Assembly (NCBI RefSeq): GCF_009792235.1
Contig: NZ_CP046973.1
Coordinates: 1,054,001 to 1,118,000 of the forward strand
Direction: 5' to 3'
Source of the DNA: Microcystis aeruginosa FD4
Lineage (GTDB): Bacteria; Cyanobacteriota; Cyanobacteriia; Cyanobacteriales; Microcystaceae
DNA length: 64,000 nt
How positions within the stretch are numbered: the first letter of the stretch is position 1; every line of letters begins with the position of its first letter. The notes under the pieces were generated by a model that saw only the letters and a list, made by a program, of their open reading frames with translations, had not been told where the DNA came from and searched no databases. Made by a program: the position numbers and the translations under genes. Positions 25,873 to 33,926 of this stretch are shown here, piece by piece.

Positions 25873-26998
25873 TTGGAAACGTTACCTTTACTGAATCTGC
25901 AAACGTAACTGCTCCCTTTTTCTTTGGACGTTTGTTTGCTGGTGGATCTGCAACAATTTTGTTCTGAGCTTCAAGATTGCTAAGGGCGGTTTTATAGTTT
26001 TTACTAATATATGGTTTCCCAACATGATGCTGATTATAGATATCCTTCATTGTCATGCTTTTTCCTGAAAATGTATCCAACAACATAGATTCTAGTTCAT
26101 CAAGAGGACGGGTTAGCTCAAAGAGTAAAGGTTGTTGGAGAGTCGCAGGATTATACTCAAAAGATGGCACGCCCTGCGTCTGCTCAGAACTCTCTTTAGC
26201 CATTATCTCTTTCATAATTTTATAGCCTATAGGATTCTTGCTTACAAAAATTAGGTGATGGCTAGTACGATTTCCCATTTCATGTCTGAAACGAAATGGA
26301 AGAACATATTTACCCCCCATTTCTTTCAAGGCTTCACAGATAGCTTCTAAAACGGTTAACTCACGCTCTTGTGGAGTAAGTGTTTTCAATCGTTCGCGGA
26401 GTTGATCTGCTCGCACTTGTCCGAATAGCGCATTGATGTGTTCTTTGACTGCATCATTACTTAAAGCCATGTTGATGCGATTGTAATTGAAGAAGAAGAT
26501 GCAATCACAACCCCAATCTTTGACGACCGAATTAACAAGTTGAAGAGATATCCCCTTGTAACCCCAAGGATCAACAAAAAGTAAAGTGGGAACTAATTTC
26601 ATGCTTTGGAAGGTTTTAACTATGTTCTCTCCAACCTCATGGTTGAATATTTGAGGGGGGTATTTTAAATTTTCTATGCCCGGAATTGAATCTATAGCTT
26701 GTTGAAGAGAATTAACATTTTCCACATCGGCATCGTTAAAGATCGATACCAACATATTTCGCATATCTGGATCTGCGATGGCAGTTTCTAGAACCTTTAC
26801 TGGGGTTGATTTTGAGCCATCTTTATATCGTCCGGCACCAGCAAAAAGGTCAACATAAGCGATTTTCTGGTTTGAAGACGATCCCTTCTTAACTTTTGAA
26901 ATTATCACTTTTGCCCAAGCCCAGAAATATTTCTCAACAATCCTAGCTTTGATCAAGGACTGTTCTTTTTGCTCATTGAAGAAAGAATTTTCAGTCAT
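25862..26998 (-). CDS. tcmP: Three-Cys-motif partner protein
   Basis: The 378-residue product matches TcmP: the N-terminal block QSLIKARIVEKYFWAWAK, then YVDLFAGAGRYKDG, a methyltransferase-like motif I, and LLFVDPWGYKGISLQLV. Its C-terminus has a winged-helix-like region. TcmP proteins are known only by co-occurrence with DUF5131 proteins; a role in defence or phage-related modification is suspected but not shown. It is encoded tail-to-tail with its partner, an 11-base overlap at 25862-25872. The 26999-27166 spacer upstream has no gene. Confidence 0.9.
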   Translation of the reverse strand: MTENSFFNEQKEQSLIKARIVEKYFWAWAKVIISKVKKGSSSNQKIAYVDLFAGAGRYKDGSKSTPVKVLETAIADPDMRNMLVSIFNDADVENVNSLQQAIDSIPGIENLKYPPQIFNHEVGENIVKTFQSMKLVPTLLFVDPWGYKGISLQLVNSVVKDWGCDCIFFFNYNRINMALSNDAVKEHINALFGQVRADQLRERLKTLTPQERELTVLEAICEALKEMGGKYVLPFRFRHEMGNRTSHHLIFVSKNPIGYKIMKEIMAKESSEQTQGVPSFEYNPATLQQPLLFELTRPLDELESMLLDTFSGKSMTMKDIYNQHHVGKPYISKNYKTALSNLEAQNKIVADPPANKRPKKKGAVTFADSVKVTFPTRQ

Positions 26999-27166
26999 AA
27001 GCTATATCAATAGTTACGATGAGGAATTGCGCTAGGTAGCGGCAAGTCGCTCTCGTCGGATGCGTTAATCAAATGTAATACCAAATTTCTAAATCCATGA
27101 CAGACATCCACGCTCGAATGCTTGCCAAGCCTGCATTCGTTGTGACGCGAATAAAGAAAAATGGTA

Positions 27167-27326
27167 TCCTATTGGTGATTTTCTCTCACTTAAGGTGAGC
27201 AGCAGAAGTTGTTCAAAGAGGGCGAAGGCAATTCGCCCCTACAATAATATTATTTCGCCAATGGTAGGGGCGCACCGCGTGCGCCCAAAATGTCATCTGG
27301 ATATTTCGACAAAATTGAGATGCACC
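27167..27326 (+). repeat. 160-bp dispersed repeat, copy 2
   Basis: Nearly identical to 631-790, in the same orientation. Differences include AAGGCAATTCGCC for AATGCAATTCGCC and ATTATTTCGCC for ATGATTGCGCC. It lies between the TcmP start and the terminator of chlP, again in gene-free DNA. Confidence 0.75.
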
Positions 27327-27418
27327 AGGCATAACCATCTCTGTCATTACTTTTGAAAAATGGTATAACACACCTTATTTTTGTTTGAATTAGAGAAGAC
27401 AGAAAGGGACAACCCAAA

Positions 27419-27457
27419 AGAAAACCCAACCACCGCGATGGGGAGATTGGGTTTTCT
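27419..27457 (-). terminator. Terminator downstream of chlP
   Basis: AGAAAACCCAA and TTGGGTTTTCT form a perfect 11-bp stem around CCACCGCGATGGGGAGA, 16 bases beyond the chlP stop. The run of T on the minus strand (opposite AAAAG) fits an intrinsic terminator for chlP. Confidence 0.75.
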
Positions 27458-27472
27458 GGTTATCAATTGATT

Positions 27473-28690
27473 TTAAGGAGCTAAAGCGTTACCGCGCAGG
27501 AGAGAACCGATGGTTTTAGCAGTAATCTTCATCTGTACGAGAGGATTAGCGGGAACAACGGTTTTATAGAGATAACTGTCAAAAGTCATCTTCTGTACGT
27601 CCTTATCGGAACACATTTCCACAAAAGCTTCCCGGGTGGCATCGGTACGGTAGAAAACCCGTTGCAGGATATCTAACACCAGATAGGTCATACCGTATTT
27701 CTTATCCCAACGCTTCAGGTAGAGTTTTAACTCCTCCTCTGTGGGAATACGTTGGCCGCCGTTGGTGACTTCGACAATGGTTTCCGCACACATCCGCGCC
27801 GATTTAGCGGCGAAATAGATGCCTTCTCCCGAAGACTTAGTAACGGTTCCCGCAGCATCACCAACGAGGGCTACACGACCAACTACACGGCGAGGACGGG
27901 GATGTTCAGGGATGGGGTGAGCCTCCACGCGGATGATTTCGCCCCCTTCCAGACGACGGGCCGCGCGAGCGCGAATACCAGCTTGTAGGTCTTTAATCAT
28001 GGCTTTATTGACCTTCATTGTGCCAGTACCGACGGCGACGTGATCGTATTTGGGGAATACCCAAGCGTAGAAGTCGGGGGATACGTCTTTTCCTACATAC
28101 ATTTCGGCCAGATCTTCGTAGTAGGCCATTTTGTCTTGGGGAAGACGGATGCGTTCTTGGAAAGCGATCGCATAGTTGTAATCCCCGGCATCAATAGCTT
28201 TAGCAATGCGAGAATTAGCACCGTCCGCACCGATAACCACATCCACCTTCAGAGATTTCATTTCCCCTTGAGAATTGCCGTGGGAGTGATCGGCGTAGTG
28301 TAGGGTATAGGGATCGGTGCTATTGGTGGGAATGTCGAGACCGTAAACGGTTCCGTTGATTAAATGCGCTCCTAATTTATGGGCGCGTTCTCTCATAAAA
28401 CCGTCGAGGACTTCCCGACGACACATTCCGATATATTCGTCTTGATTATCGAGATTAATATCGACTTCGACGTTAGAGGGGGAGATCATTTTCATTTTTC
28501 TCACCCGGCGATCGATAATTTCAGGAGGTAGGTCAAATTCGCTCACCATACAGAGAGGAATCGCTCCACCACAGGGTTTAGCATTATCTAATTTGCGTTC
28601 AAATAAATAGGTTTCAATGCCTGCTTTAGCTAATGTTTCTGCCGCCGAAGAACCGGCCGGCCCTGAACCCACAACAGCGACTCTTAACAC
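27473..28690 (-). CDS. chlP: Geranylgeranyl reductase
   Basis: ChlP reduces three double bonds of geranylgeranyl diphosphate (or geranylgeranyl chlorophyll) to make the phytyl tail of chlorophyll a and tocopherol. The 405-residue product is full length; it opens with the FAD loop VAVVGSGPAGSSAAETLAKAG and carries the family blocks KPCGGAIPLCMV, GADGANSRIAKAI and ALVGDAAGTVTKSSGEG. It works at the thylakoid membrane. It stands alone with its own terminator; the 28691-28939 upstream gap has no gene. Confidence 0.97.
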   Translation of the reverse strand: MLRVAVVGSGPAGSSAAETLAKAGIETYLFERKLDNAKPCGGAIPLCMVSEFDLPPEIIDRRVRKMKMISPSNVEVDINLDNQDEYIGMCRREVLDGFMRERAHKLGAHLINGTVYGLDIPTNSTDPYTLHYADHSHGNSQGEMKSLKVDVVIGADGANSRIAKAIDAGDYNYAIAFQERIRLPQDKMAYYEDLAEMYVGKDVSPDFYAWVFPKYDHVAVGTGTMKVNKAMIKDLQAGIRARAARRLEGGEIIRVEAHPIPEHPRPRRVVGRVALVGDAAGTVTKSSGEGIYFAAKSARMCAETIVEVTNGGQRIPTEEELKLYLKRWDKKYGMTYLVLDILQRVFYRTDATREAFVEMCSDKDVQKMTFDSYLYKTVVPANPLVQMKITAKTIGSLLRGNALAP

Positions 28691-28939
28691 TCAGGTTTTC
28701 TCCTACATACTTACGAGCGACTACGCTTTGCAGTGTACCACAGGGCTTTCGCCGAAAGAAACGATATCCTCCGATTCTGCCCGATCTTGCAACAGTGCTT
28801 AACATCCTCTGTTACAAAAGTTTATTTTATTGTCTGTAGATGTTTTTTGATCGATGTGTTGTATTGTGTTACACCAATAGAGAAAAAAAGTGCTAAACCC
28901 CTCTCCCAAACTGGGAAAAGGGGATATTTTCGAGGATTG

Positions 28940-30034
28940 TTAAGCTCTTGCTTTCAACCAATCGCTAATAGCGGGGGGTAAATCCCGTTGCACTTTGCCA
29001 CTGACATACATTCCGATATGTCCGACCGGGAAAGCACAAGCGGTATAGTCAGAAGTACCGATATAATTCCCTAAAGCGAGGGAAGAAGCGGGAGGTACAA
29101 GGTGATCTTTATCCGCATAAAGATTGAGAATTGGCATGGTCAGATTGTGTAAATCTACCCGTTTATCTCCTAACATCACTTCCCCTTTAATCAGTTTATT
29201 TTGCTGATAGAAATCCTTGAGAAACTGTCGATAGGATTCTCCCGCTTGGTCGGGACTATCAAAAATCCATTTTTCCATACGCAGAAAATTAACTAATTTT
29301 GATTCGTCTTCCATGATGTCAGGAAAATCGAGGTATTTCTGATAACCTAACTGCAAAGGTTTCAATTCCAGAAACTCTAAGTTGAGAAAATCTCCCGGGA
29401 TATTTCCCATAGTATCTACCATTAAATCGATGTCTAACGCTTCGGAACCCAGGGAACACCCCCCGCGCATATTTAAGAGGGTCTCGGTTTGATAAAAGTC
29501 CACCGGTGTCACCATTGTCACCAGATTTTTTACCTTATCGGGATAGAGGGAACTATAGCATAAACTAAAGGTTCCTCCCTGACAAATTCCTAACAGATTA
29601 ATCTTGTCGAGATGATGACTTTGACGAATAAAATCGACGCAATTATCCACATAACCATTGATATAATCATCAAGGGTTAACCAGCGATCGCTTCTGGTGG
29701 GATATCCCCAATCAATTAAGTAGATATCTAAGCCTAATTTCAGCAGATTGGCCACTAAAGAACGCCCTTCCTGTAAATCTACCATGTAGGGACGATTGAC
29801 CAAAGCATAAACCATCAGCAAGGGAATCTCGAAGGGTTTTTCAACCACGGGTTTAAAGTGGTAGAGAATGATTTTATCTTCCCGATAAACTGCTTCTTTT
29901 TCCGAGACTCCACACTGAATATCTTCTTCTTTAACTCGTTTGAGATTGTCTAAACCTTTGAGATTTTTCTGAGTTAATTCTAGATAATCTTGGGTAAAAT
30001 CTTCCAGTTTCACTTGCGTCAAAAATGGCCACAT
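28940..30034 (-). CDS. phaC: Class III polyhydroxyalkanoate synthase, catalytic subunit
   Basis: PhaC polymerises (R)-3-hydroxybutyryl-CoA into PHB granules, together with PhaE. The 364-residue length is that of class III PhaC. The lipase-like box is GICQGG with the nucleophile Cys151; the other triad members are the Asp in LYADKDHLVPP (about residue 310) and the His in VGHIGMY (about 340). It is the last gene of the pha cluster on the minus strand. Between phaE and phaC lies a 230-bp minisatellite, so phaC may need its own promoter or depend on read-through. Confidence 0.96.
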   Translation of the reverse strand: MWPFLTQVKLEDFTQDYLELTQKNLKGLDNLKRVKEEDIQCGVSEKEAVYREDKIILYHFKPVVEKPFEIPLLMVYALVNRPYMVDLQEGRSLVANLLKLGLDIYLIDWGYPTRSDRWLTLDDYINGYVDNCVDFIRQSHHLDKINLLGICQGGTFSLCYSSLYPDKVKNLVTMVTPVDFYQTETLLNMRGGCSLGSEALDIDLMVDTMGNIPGDFLNLEFLELKPLQLGYQKYLDFPDIMEDESKLVNFLRMEKWIFDSPDQAGESYRQFLKDFYQQNKLIKGEVMLGDKRVDLHNLTMPILNLYADKDHLVPPASSLALGNYIGTSDYTACAFPVGHIGMYVSGKVQRDLPPAISDWLKARA

Positions 30035-30052
30035 AATTTAATTCTCCTAGGG

Positions 30053-30236
30053 AAGTTGGGTGATAGGGAAGTGGGGAAGTGGGGAAGTGGGGAAGTGGGG
30101 AAGTGGGGAAGTGGGGAAGTGGGGAAGTGGGGAGGTGGGGAGGTGGGGAGGTGGGGAGGTGGGGAGGTGGGGGAATTTCAACTAAAACCCTAAAACCCTA
30201 AAACCCTATCTCCTGAATCCTGAATCCTGACTCCTG
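30053..30236. repeat. Compound minisatellite between phaE and phaC
   Basis: Tandem GGGGAAGT units change to GGGGAGGT units, then GGGGGAATTTCAACTAAAACCC joins a CCCTAAAACCC tract, followed by CTCCTGAATCCTGA units. The same order (G-rich units, GAATTTCAACT junction, CCCTAAAA units) is seen inverted at 7602-7795 and direct at 42685-42830. It separates two genes that are expected to be coexpressed. Confidence 0.9.
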
Positions 30237-30266
30237 ATAGCTTACCTGATTGTCAAGCACAATTAA

Positions 30267-31262
30267 CTAATTGTTACTTTCTATTTCTTTTTTTTCTCCT
30301 AAAGTTTTTTTGAGACTTTTTACCTCTTTGCGTAATTCATAGATAGTCCGATGAATTTCATCGACTTCGCTGCGGGTAGGCAGATTCATTGAGCGCAGGT
30401 AAATTTCCATTAAATCCTGCTGTTTGAGGCGATAATCATTGAGGGAATTAATAAATTTTCCTCTTACTTTTAGGTTTTCTGGTTGACAAAAAGCCTTTTC
30501 AAAAATATCATCAGCGACGACACTCCACACATCTTGAAATTCTCGCCAATCCTTGACAGGTTGACCTTTTTCTGCTAGGAAAACTAATTTTTTAGTTAAA
30601 GCTTCAAAGGATTTAACTTGAATATCAGCCAGCACAATTTGATAGTTAATACTAGCTTGATAAAGAATGCGCCAAGTTTCAAAACTATCGAGTAATTTGC
30701 GGTTAAATTCTCGCGGCAATCCCAATAAAGGCATCTGCAACCATTGGCCAAAAGTTTCATCATAAAACTTCTGCCAATAGATATTATTGAGTTCGATTAA
30801 AGAAGAAGTGTTACCTAACCAAGCTTTGGTTATTGTGTCATTTGACAGCACCAAAGGATCGAACCATAAATGATTGAGACTTTGCAATTGTTGCAGGTAA
30901 ATTGTCCATAGTTGACTGACATCTTGACTACTTTGGGAAGTGGTGGCAGTAAAACTATTCAGTTGACCGCGCATCTGTTGGGTATAATTATCTAAAATTG
31001 TTTGCCAGTCTTCTCCTGTTTGCATTTTCGGAAAGATACTTTCCCAAGCTTCCATCGATAATTTTAGGAATTTGATCAATAAATCCCGATTATCAAAATA
31101 GCGCTGGGTTGCCTCTTGCAATTCTGGTTTAATATTGCCCATAGGAGTCGGTATCGCCCCCATCATATCAAACCAACTTGACCACATTTTTGCGCCAGTT
31201 TCCGTCCAAAGATTGACGTAATCGGTGGCCATCTCACTCCAAGCTTGTGTCGGTTTATCCAT
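30267..31262 (-). CDS. phaE: Class III polyhydroxyalkanoate synthase, PhaE subunit
   Basis: PhaE is the non-catalytic partner that activates class III PhaC. The 331-residue product is Trp-rich and helical, with AWSEMATDYVNLWTETGAKM at the start, SFETWRILYQASINYQ and the C-terminal MNLPTRSEVDEIHRTIYELR typical of the family, then a lysine-rich tail. It precedes phaC on the same strand. The BrnT/BrnA-like pair lies just upstream, between phaB and phaE. Confidence 0.95.
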   Translation of the reverse strand: MDKPTQAWSEMATDYVNLWTETGAKMWSSWFDMMGAIPTPMGNIKPELQEATQRYFDNRDLLIKFLKLSMEAWESIFPKMQTGEDWQTILDNYTQQMRGQLNSFTATTSQSSQDVSQLWTIYLQQLQSLNHLWFDPLVLSNDTITKAWLGNTSSLIELNNIYWQKFYDETFGQWLQMPLLGLPREFNRKLLDSFETWRILYQASINYQIVLADIQVKSFEALTKKLVFLAEKGQPVKDWREFQDVWSVVADDIFEKAFCQPENLKVRGKFINSLNDYRLKQQDLMEIYLRSMNLPTRSEVDEIHRTIYELRKEVKSLKKTLGEKKEIESNN

Positions 31263-31341
31263 TATTTTTGCCCTTTTCCTTTAACTCTAATTTCGCTAGT
31301 TTACTAACCCACCCTACACCCGATAACTGATAACTGATAAG

Positions 31342-31554
31342 TCATATTTTTCCAGACTTGGCAATTTTTGCTAGTAATCTTAACGCTTCATTGACTGAGG
31401 CTGAATCTTGAAAAATTTCCGCCACATCGGGATCGAGAATGATCACATTACTAGCCTGTCGATAAGCTTGATAATATTTGCCACGAATACCACCAGAAAA
31501 GTCATATTCAGTCCGCATCTCGTCATTAACCGTTTCTTCAGACTCCTGATTCAT
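31342..31554 (-). CDS. Small antitoxin-like protein (partner of BrnT-like gene)
   Basis: The 70-residue product starts MNQESEETV, continues MRTEYDFSGGIRGKYYQAYR, and ends with SASVNEALRLLAKIAKSG. The YDFS-x2-xRGK phrase and the NEALR end are typical of small cyanobacterial antitoxins encoded after a BrnT/DUF4258-like toxin. It overlaps the preceding toxin frame by 17 bases, suggesting translational coupling. It sits inside the pha cluster. Confidence 0.65.
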   Translation of the reverse strand: MNQESEETVNDEMRTEYDFSGGIRGKYYQAYRQASNVIILDPDVAEIFQDSASVNEALRLLAKIAKSGKI

Positions 31555-31732
31555 AATTTTTTCTCTCCTGTTTACTAGCTAAACGGGCGCTAATTAAGCG
31601 AATCTCATTTTCTCTTTCTGTATGGGATATGACTAACAACTTTTGTAATTTTGACTGTCCTATCGTCAGAAAACGAAACTCACCCACTGAATCAAGCAAC
31701 TTAGCAGGGACAATAACAAACACATTTTCCAT
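31538..31732 (-). CDS. BrnT-like toxin, probably N-terminally truncated
   Basis: The 64-residue frame from the ATG at 31732 contains GEFRFLTIGQS and LVISHTERENEIRLISARLASKQERK, which is the C-terminal two-thirds of a BrnT-type (ribonuclease) toxin; full BrnT is about 90 residues. The N-terminal W-D-x2-K region is missing, replaced by MENVFVIVPAKLLDS, and a TGATAACTGA repeat cluster lies just upstream, so the 5' part was probably lost to repeat invasion. The pair is likely an inactive or residual TA module. Confidence 0.6.
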   Translation of the reverse strand: MENVFVIVPAKLLDSVGEFRFLTIGQSKLQKLLVISHTERENEIRLISARLASKQERKNYESGV

Positions 31733-31787
31733 CTTTGAATTAGATAACTGATAACTTACCCACTGATAACTGATAACTGATAACTGA

Positions 31788-32504
31788 TTAGGTGTGATGG
31801 GCCCCATTAACTCTGAGGACTTCTCCAGAGACATAACTGCTGGCAATAGGAGAGAGTAAATAAGCAGTTGCCCAGGCGATATCGGCGGGTTCACCGAAGC
31901 GACGACAGGGAATTTCGGCGGTGATTTTATCGCGAACTTTCTCGGGAATCGCTAAAGTCATTTCCGTGTTAATAAACCCCGGCGCAATCGCATTGGCGCG
32001 AATATTATAACGGGCAGCTTCTCGCGCTAAGGATTTGACTAAACCGATAACTGCCGCTTTTGTGGCCGCGTAATTAGTTTGGCCGGCATTACCGCGATCA
32101 CCGGAAATAGAACTAATACAAACGATCGATCCCGCTTGTCGTTCGTACATTCCCTCAATAAACGGCTTAATCGTGTGATTAACCCCTTTTAAGTTGACAT
32201 TAATCACTAAATCCCAATCTAGCGGCGTTAATTTAGGGAAAAAGTTATCTCTGGTAATCCCCGCGTTAGCGACGATGCCATACACTGGCCCCAATTCCGC
32301 TTCAATTTGTTGAGCTGCCGCTGCCATCGATTCCAACTTAGTCACGTCGGCAACGATGCCTAAACCCTGGGGATTATCGGTGGCTAAATCGGTGTAGGCC
32401 ACCTTGGCCCCCAAATCTATCAAAAGAGAGACAATAGCCGCCCCAATGCCTCGATTTCCGCCGGTGACGACGATAACTTTCTCCTCTAGTCCCAGAGATA
32501 CCAT
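31788..32504 (-). CDS. phaB: Acetoacetyl-CoA reductase
   Basis: PhaB reduces acetoacetyl-CoA to (R)-3-hydroxybutyryl-CoA with NADPH. The 238-residue short-chain dehydrogenase has the cofactor loop VTGGNRGIGAAI, the NAG motif VANAGIT, and the catalytic Ser...Tyr-x3-Lys in CISSISGD...NYAATKAA. It lies 12 bases downstream of phaA, and similarity to the PHB-specific reductase plus this context favours PhaB over FabG. Confidence 0.94.
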   Translation of the reverse strand: MVSLGLEEKVIVVTGGNRGIGAAIVSLLIDLGAKVAYTDLATDNPQGLGIVADVTKLESMAAAAQQIEAELGPVYGIVANAGITRDNFFPKLTPLDWDLVINVNLKGVNHTIKPFIEGMYERQAGSIVCISSISGDRGNAGQTNYAATKAAVIGLVKSLAREAARYNIRANAIAPGFINTEMTLAIPEKVRDKITAEIPCRRFGEPADIAWATAYLLSPIASSYVSGEVLRVNGAHHT

Positions 32505-32516
32505 AGCTTTTTCCTC

Positions 32517-33707
32517 CTAAACTCTTTCAATTGCGATCGCTGTTCCGCCACCGGTCCCATGACAGATGGCCGCCATACCGAGGGTTTTATCCTGTACTTG
32601 CAAAGCGTTAATTAACGTCACCAGAATCCGCGCTCCGGAAGCACCGATGGGATGACCTAATGCGATCGCACCACCGTGAACGTTTTGTTTTTCCCTCGCT
32701 AACCCCAGATCCATCTCAAAAAGCAGATTATTTAAGGCAAAAGCTTCGTTATTTTCCACTAAATCGAAGTCTTCGAGCGTTTTATCTAGGGATGCCAGTA
32801 ATTTTTTCACCGCTAGGACGGAGAATTCTGGGAAGCGCTCGGTTTTTCCAGCACCCACAGCACCGCCAAGGATTTTGGCAATTGGTTTTAAACCGTACTG
32901 ATCCACAGCTTTTTGACTGGCTAAAAGGATAGCGGCGGCCCCATCGGAAATCTGACTACTATTCCCCGCGGTTAAAACTCCCGACGGATTAAAAGCCGTC
33001 CGCAGTTTTCCTAACCCTTCTGGGGTACTATCGGGACGAATACCCTCATCTTGATCAATAATTGTGGAACCTTTCTTAGATTTGATCTCAATTGGCACGA
33101 TTTCGCCCTTAAACCAGCCTTTTTCTGTGGCTGTGGCCGCTCTTTGGTGGGATAAAGCGGCAATTTCGTCTAATGCTTGCCGAGAAACCCCGCGATCGAG
33201 ACAGAGGCGATCGACTTGGGAACCCATACCCTCACCCGTGGTAGCATCGGTTAAGCCATCGTGGACTAATAGATCCGTTAATTGTTCCGGCGCACCCATG
33301 AGGGATTTATAACCCCACCGGGCCCGATGGGAGAGAAAAAAGCCAGTTTGGGACATGGATTCGATGCCACCGGCGAGGACGAGATCCGCTTCTCCTGCGC
33401 GAATTGAGGTGGCAGCGTTACTAACGGCCATCATTCCCGAAGAACAAACCATATCCACCCGATATCCGTCCACGCTTACGGGAATTCCCGCTTTAATCGC
33501 CGCTTGTCGGGGAATTAACTGACCATGACCCGATCCCAAAACATTGCCGAAAATGTACAAATCTAGGGCTTCTGGGGGCAAATTAGCGATTTCTAGGGCG
33601 GATTTCATCACTGTTGCCCCTAAATCGGCCGGGGATAATCCGATTAATCCCCCACCAAAACGACCAATTGGAGTCCGGACAGCGGCCACGATATAAACTT
33701 CTTGCAT
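32517..33707 (-). CDS. phaA: Acetyl-CoA acetyltransferase (beta-ketothiolase)
   Basis: PhaA condenses two acetyl-CoA to acetoacetyl-CoA, the first step of PHB synthesis. From the ATG at 33707 (MQEVYIVAAVRTPIGRFGG) the product has 396 residues, the family size; a longer in-frame start at 33779 gives an unlikely leader. Catalytic residues are visible: acyl-accepting Cys in VDMVCSSGMMAV, His in GGAIALGHPIGASG and Cys in AAICHGTGGGTA. It is the first gene of the cluster, with phaB directly after. Confidence 0.95.
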   Translation of the reverse strand: MQEVYIVAAVRTPIGRFGGGLIGLSPADLGATVMKSALEIANLPPEALDLYIFGNVLGSGHGQLIPRQAAIKAGIPVSVDGYRVDMVCSSGMMAVSNAATSIRAGEADLVLAGGIESMSQTGFFLSHRARWGYKSLMGAPEQLTDLLVHDGLTDATTGEGMGSQVDRLCLDRGVSRQALDEIAALSHQRAATATEKGWFKGEIVPIEIKSKKGSTIIDQDEGIRPDSTPEGLGKLRTAFNPSGVLTAGNSSQISDGAAAILLASQKAVDQYGLKPIAKILGGAVGAGKTERFPEFSVLAVKKLLASLDKTLEDFDLVENNEAFALNNLLFEMDLGLAREKQNVHGGAIALGHPIGASGARILVTLINALQVQDKTLGMAAICHGTGGGTAIAIERV

Positions 33708-33926
33708 AGACTTCTCTCTATTGGGAAGCGAAGATAATAGATAGAATTTACTTAAGAATATCGAGTCCGAAAAAAGCAAAATCCCAATTTACTGTCATTG
33801 GTTAAAAGTTCCTGGCCTCGATGCCTTGAGTTTTTGTCTATCTACTCTCGATTTTGCAACAGAATTTCTGGGTAAGAAGATATATTCATTAGAATTTAAC
33901 TTTTCTGGCAGCAATCCCCTTTTTTT

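Noticed and set aside
27752..28303. Plus-strand frames opposite chlP
   Set aside because: Shadows of the well-supported chlP gene.
30053..30193. Frame coding for GEVGKWGS repeats after the phaC start
   Set aside because: It is translation of the GGGGAAGT minisatellite.
31733..31894. Upstream extension of the BrnT-like frame
   Set aside because: It reads through the repeat cluster and the end of phaB in the wrong frame; the ATG at 31732 is a better start.
33708..33779. Longer N-terminus of PhaA
   Set aside because: The leader is unlike thiolases; MQEVYIVAAVRTP is the typical start.
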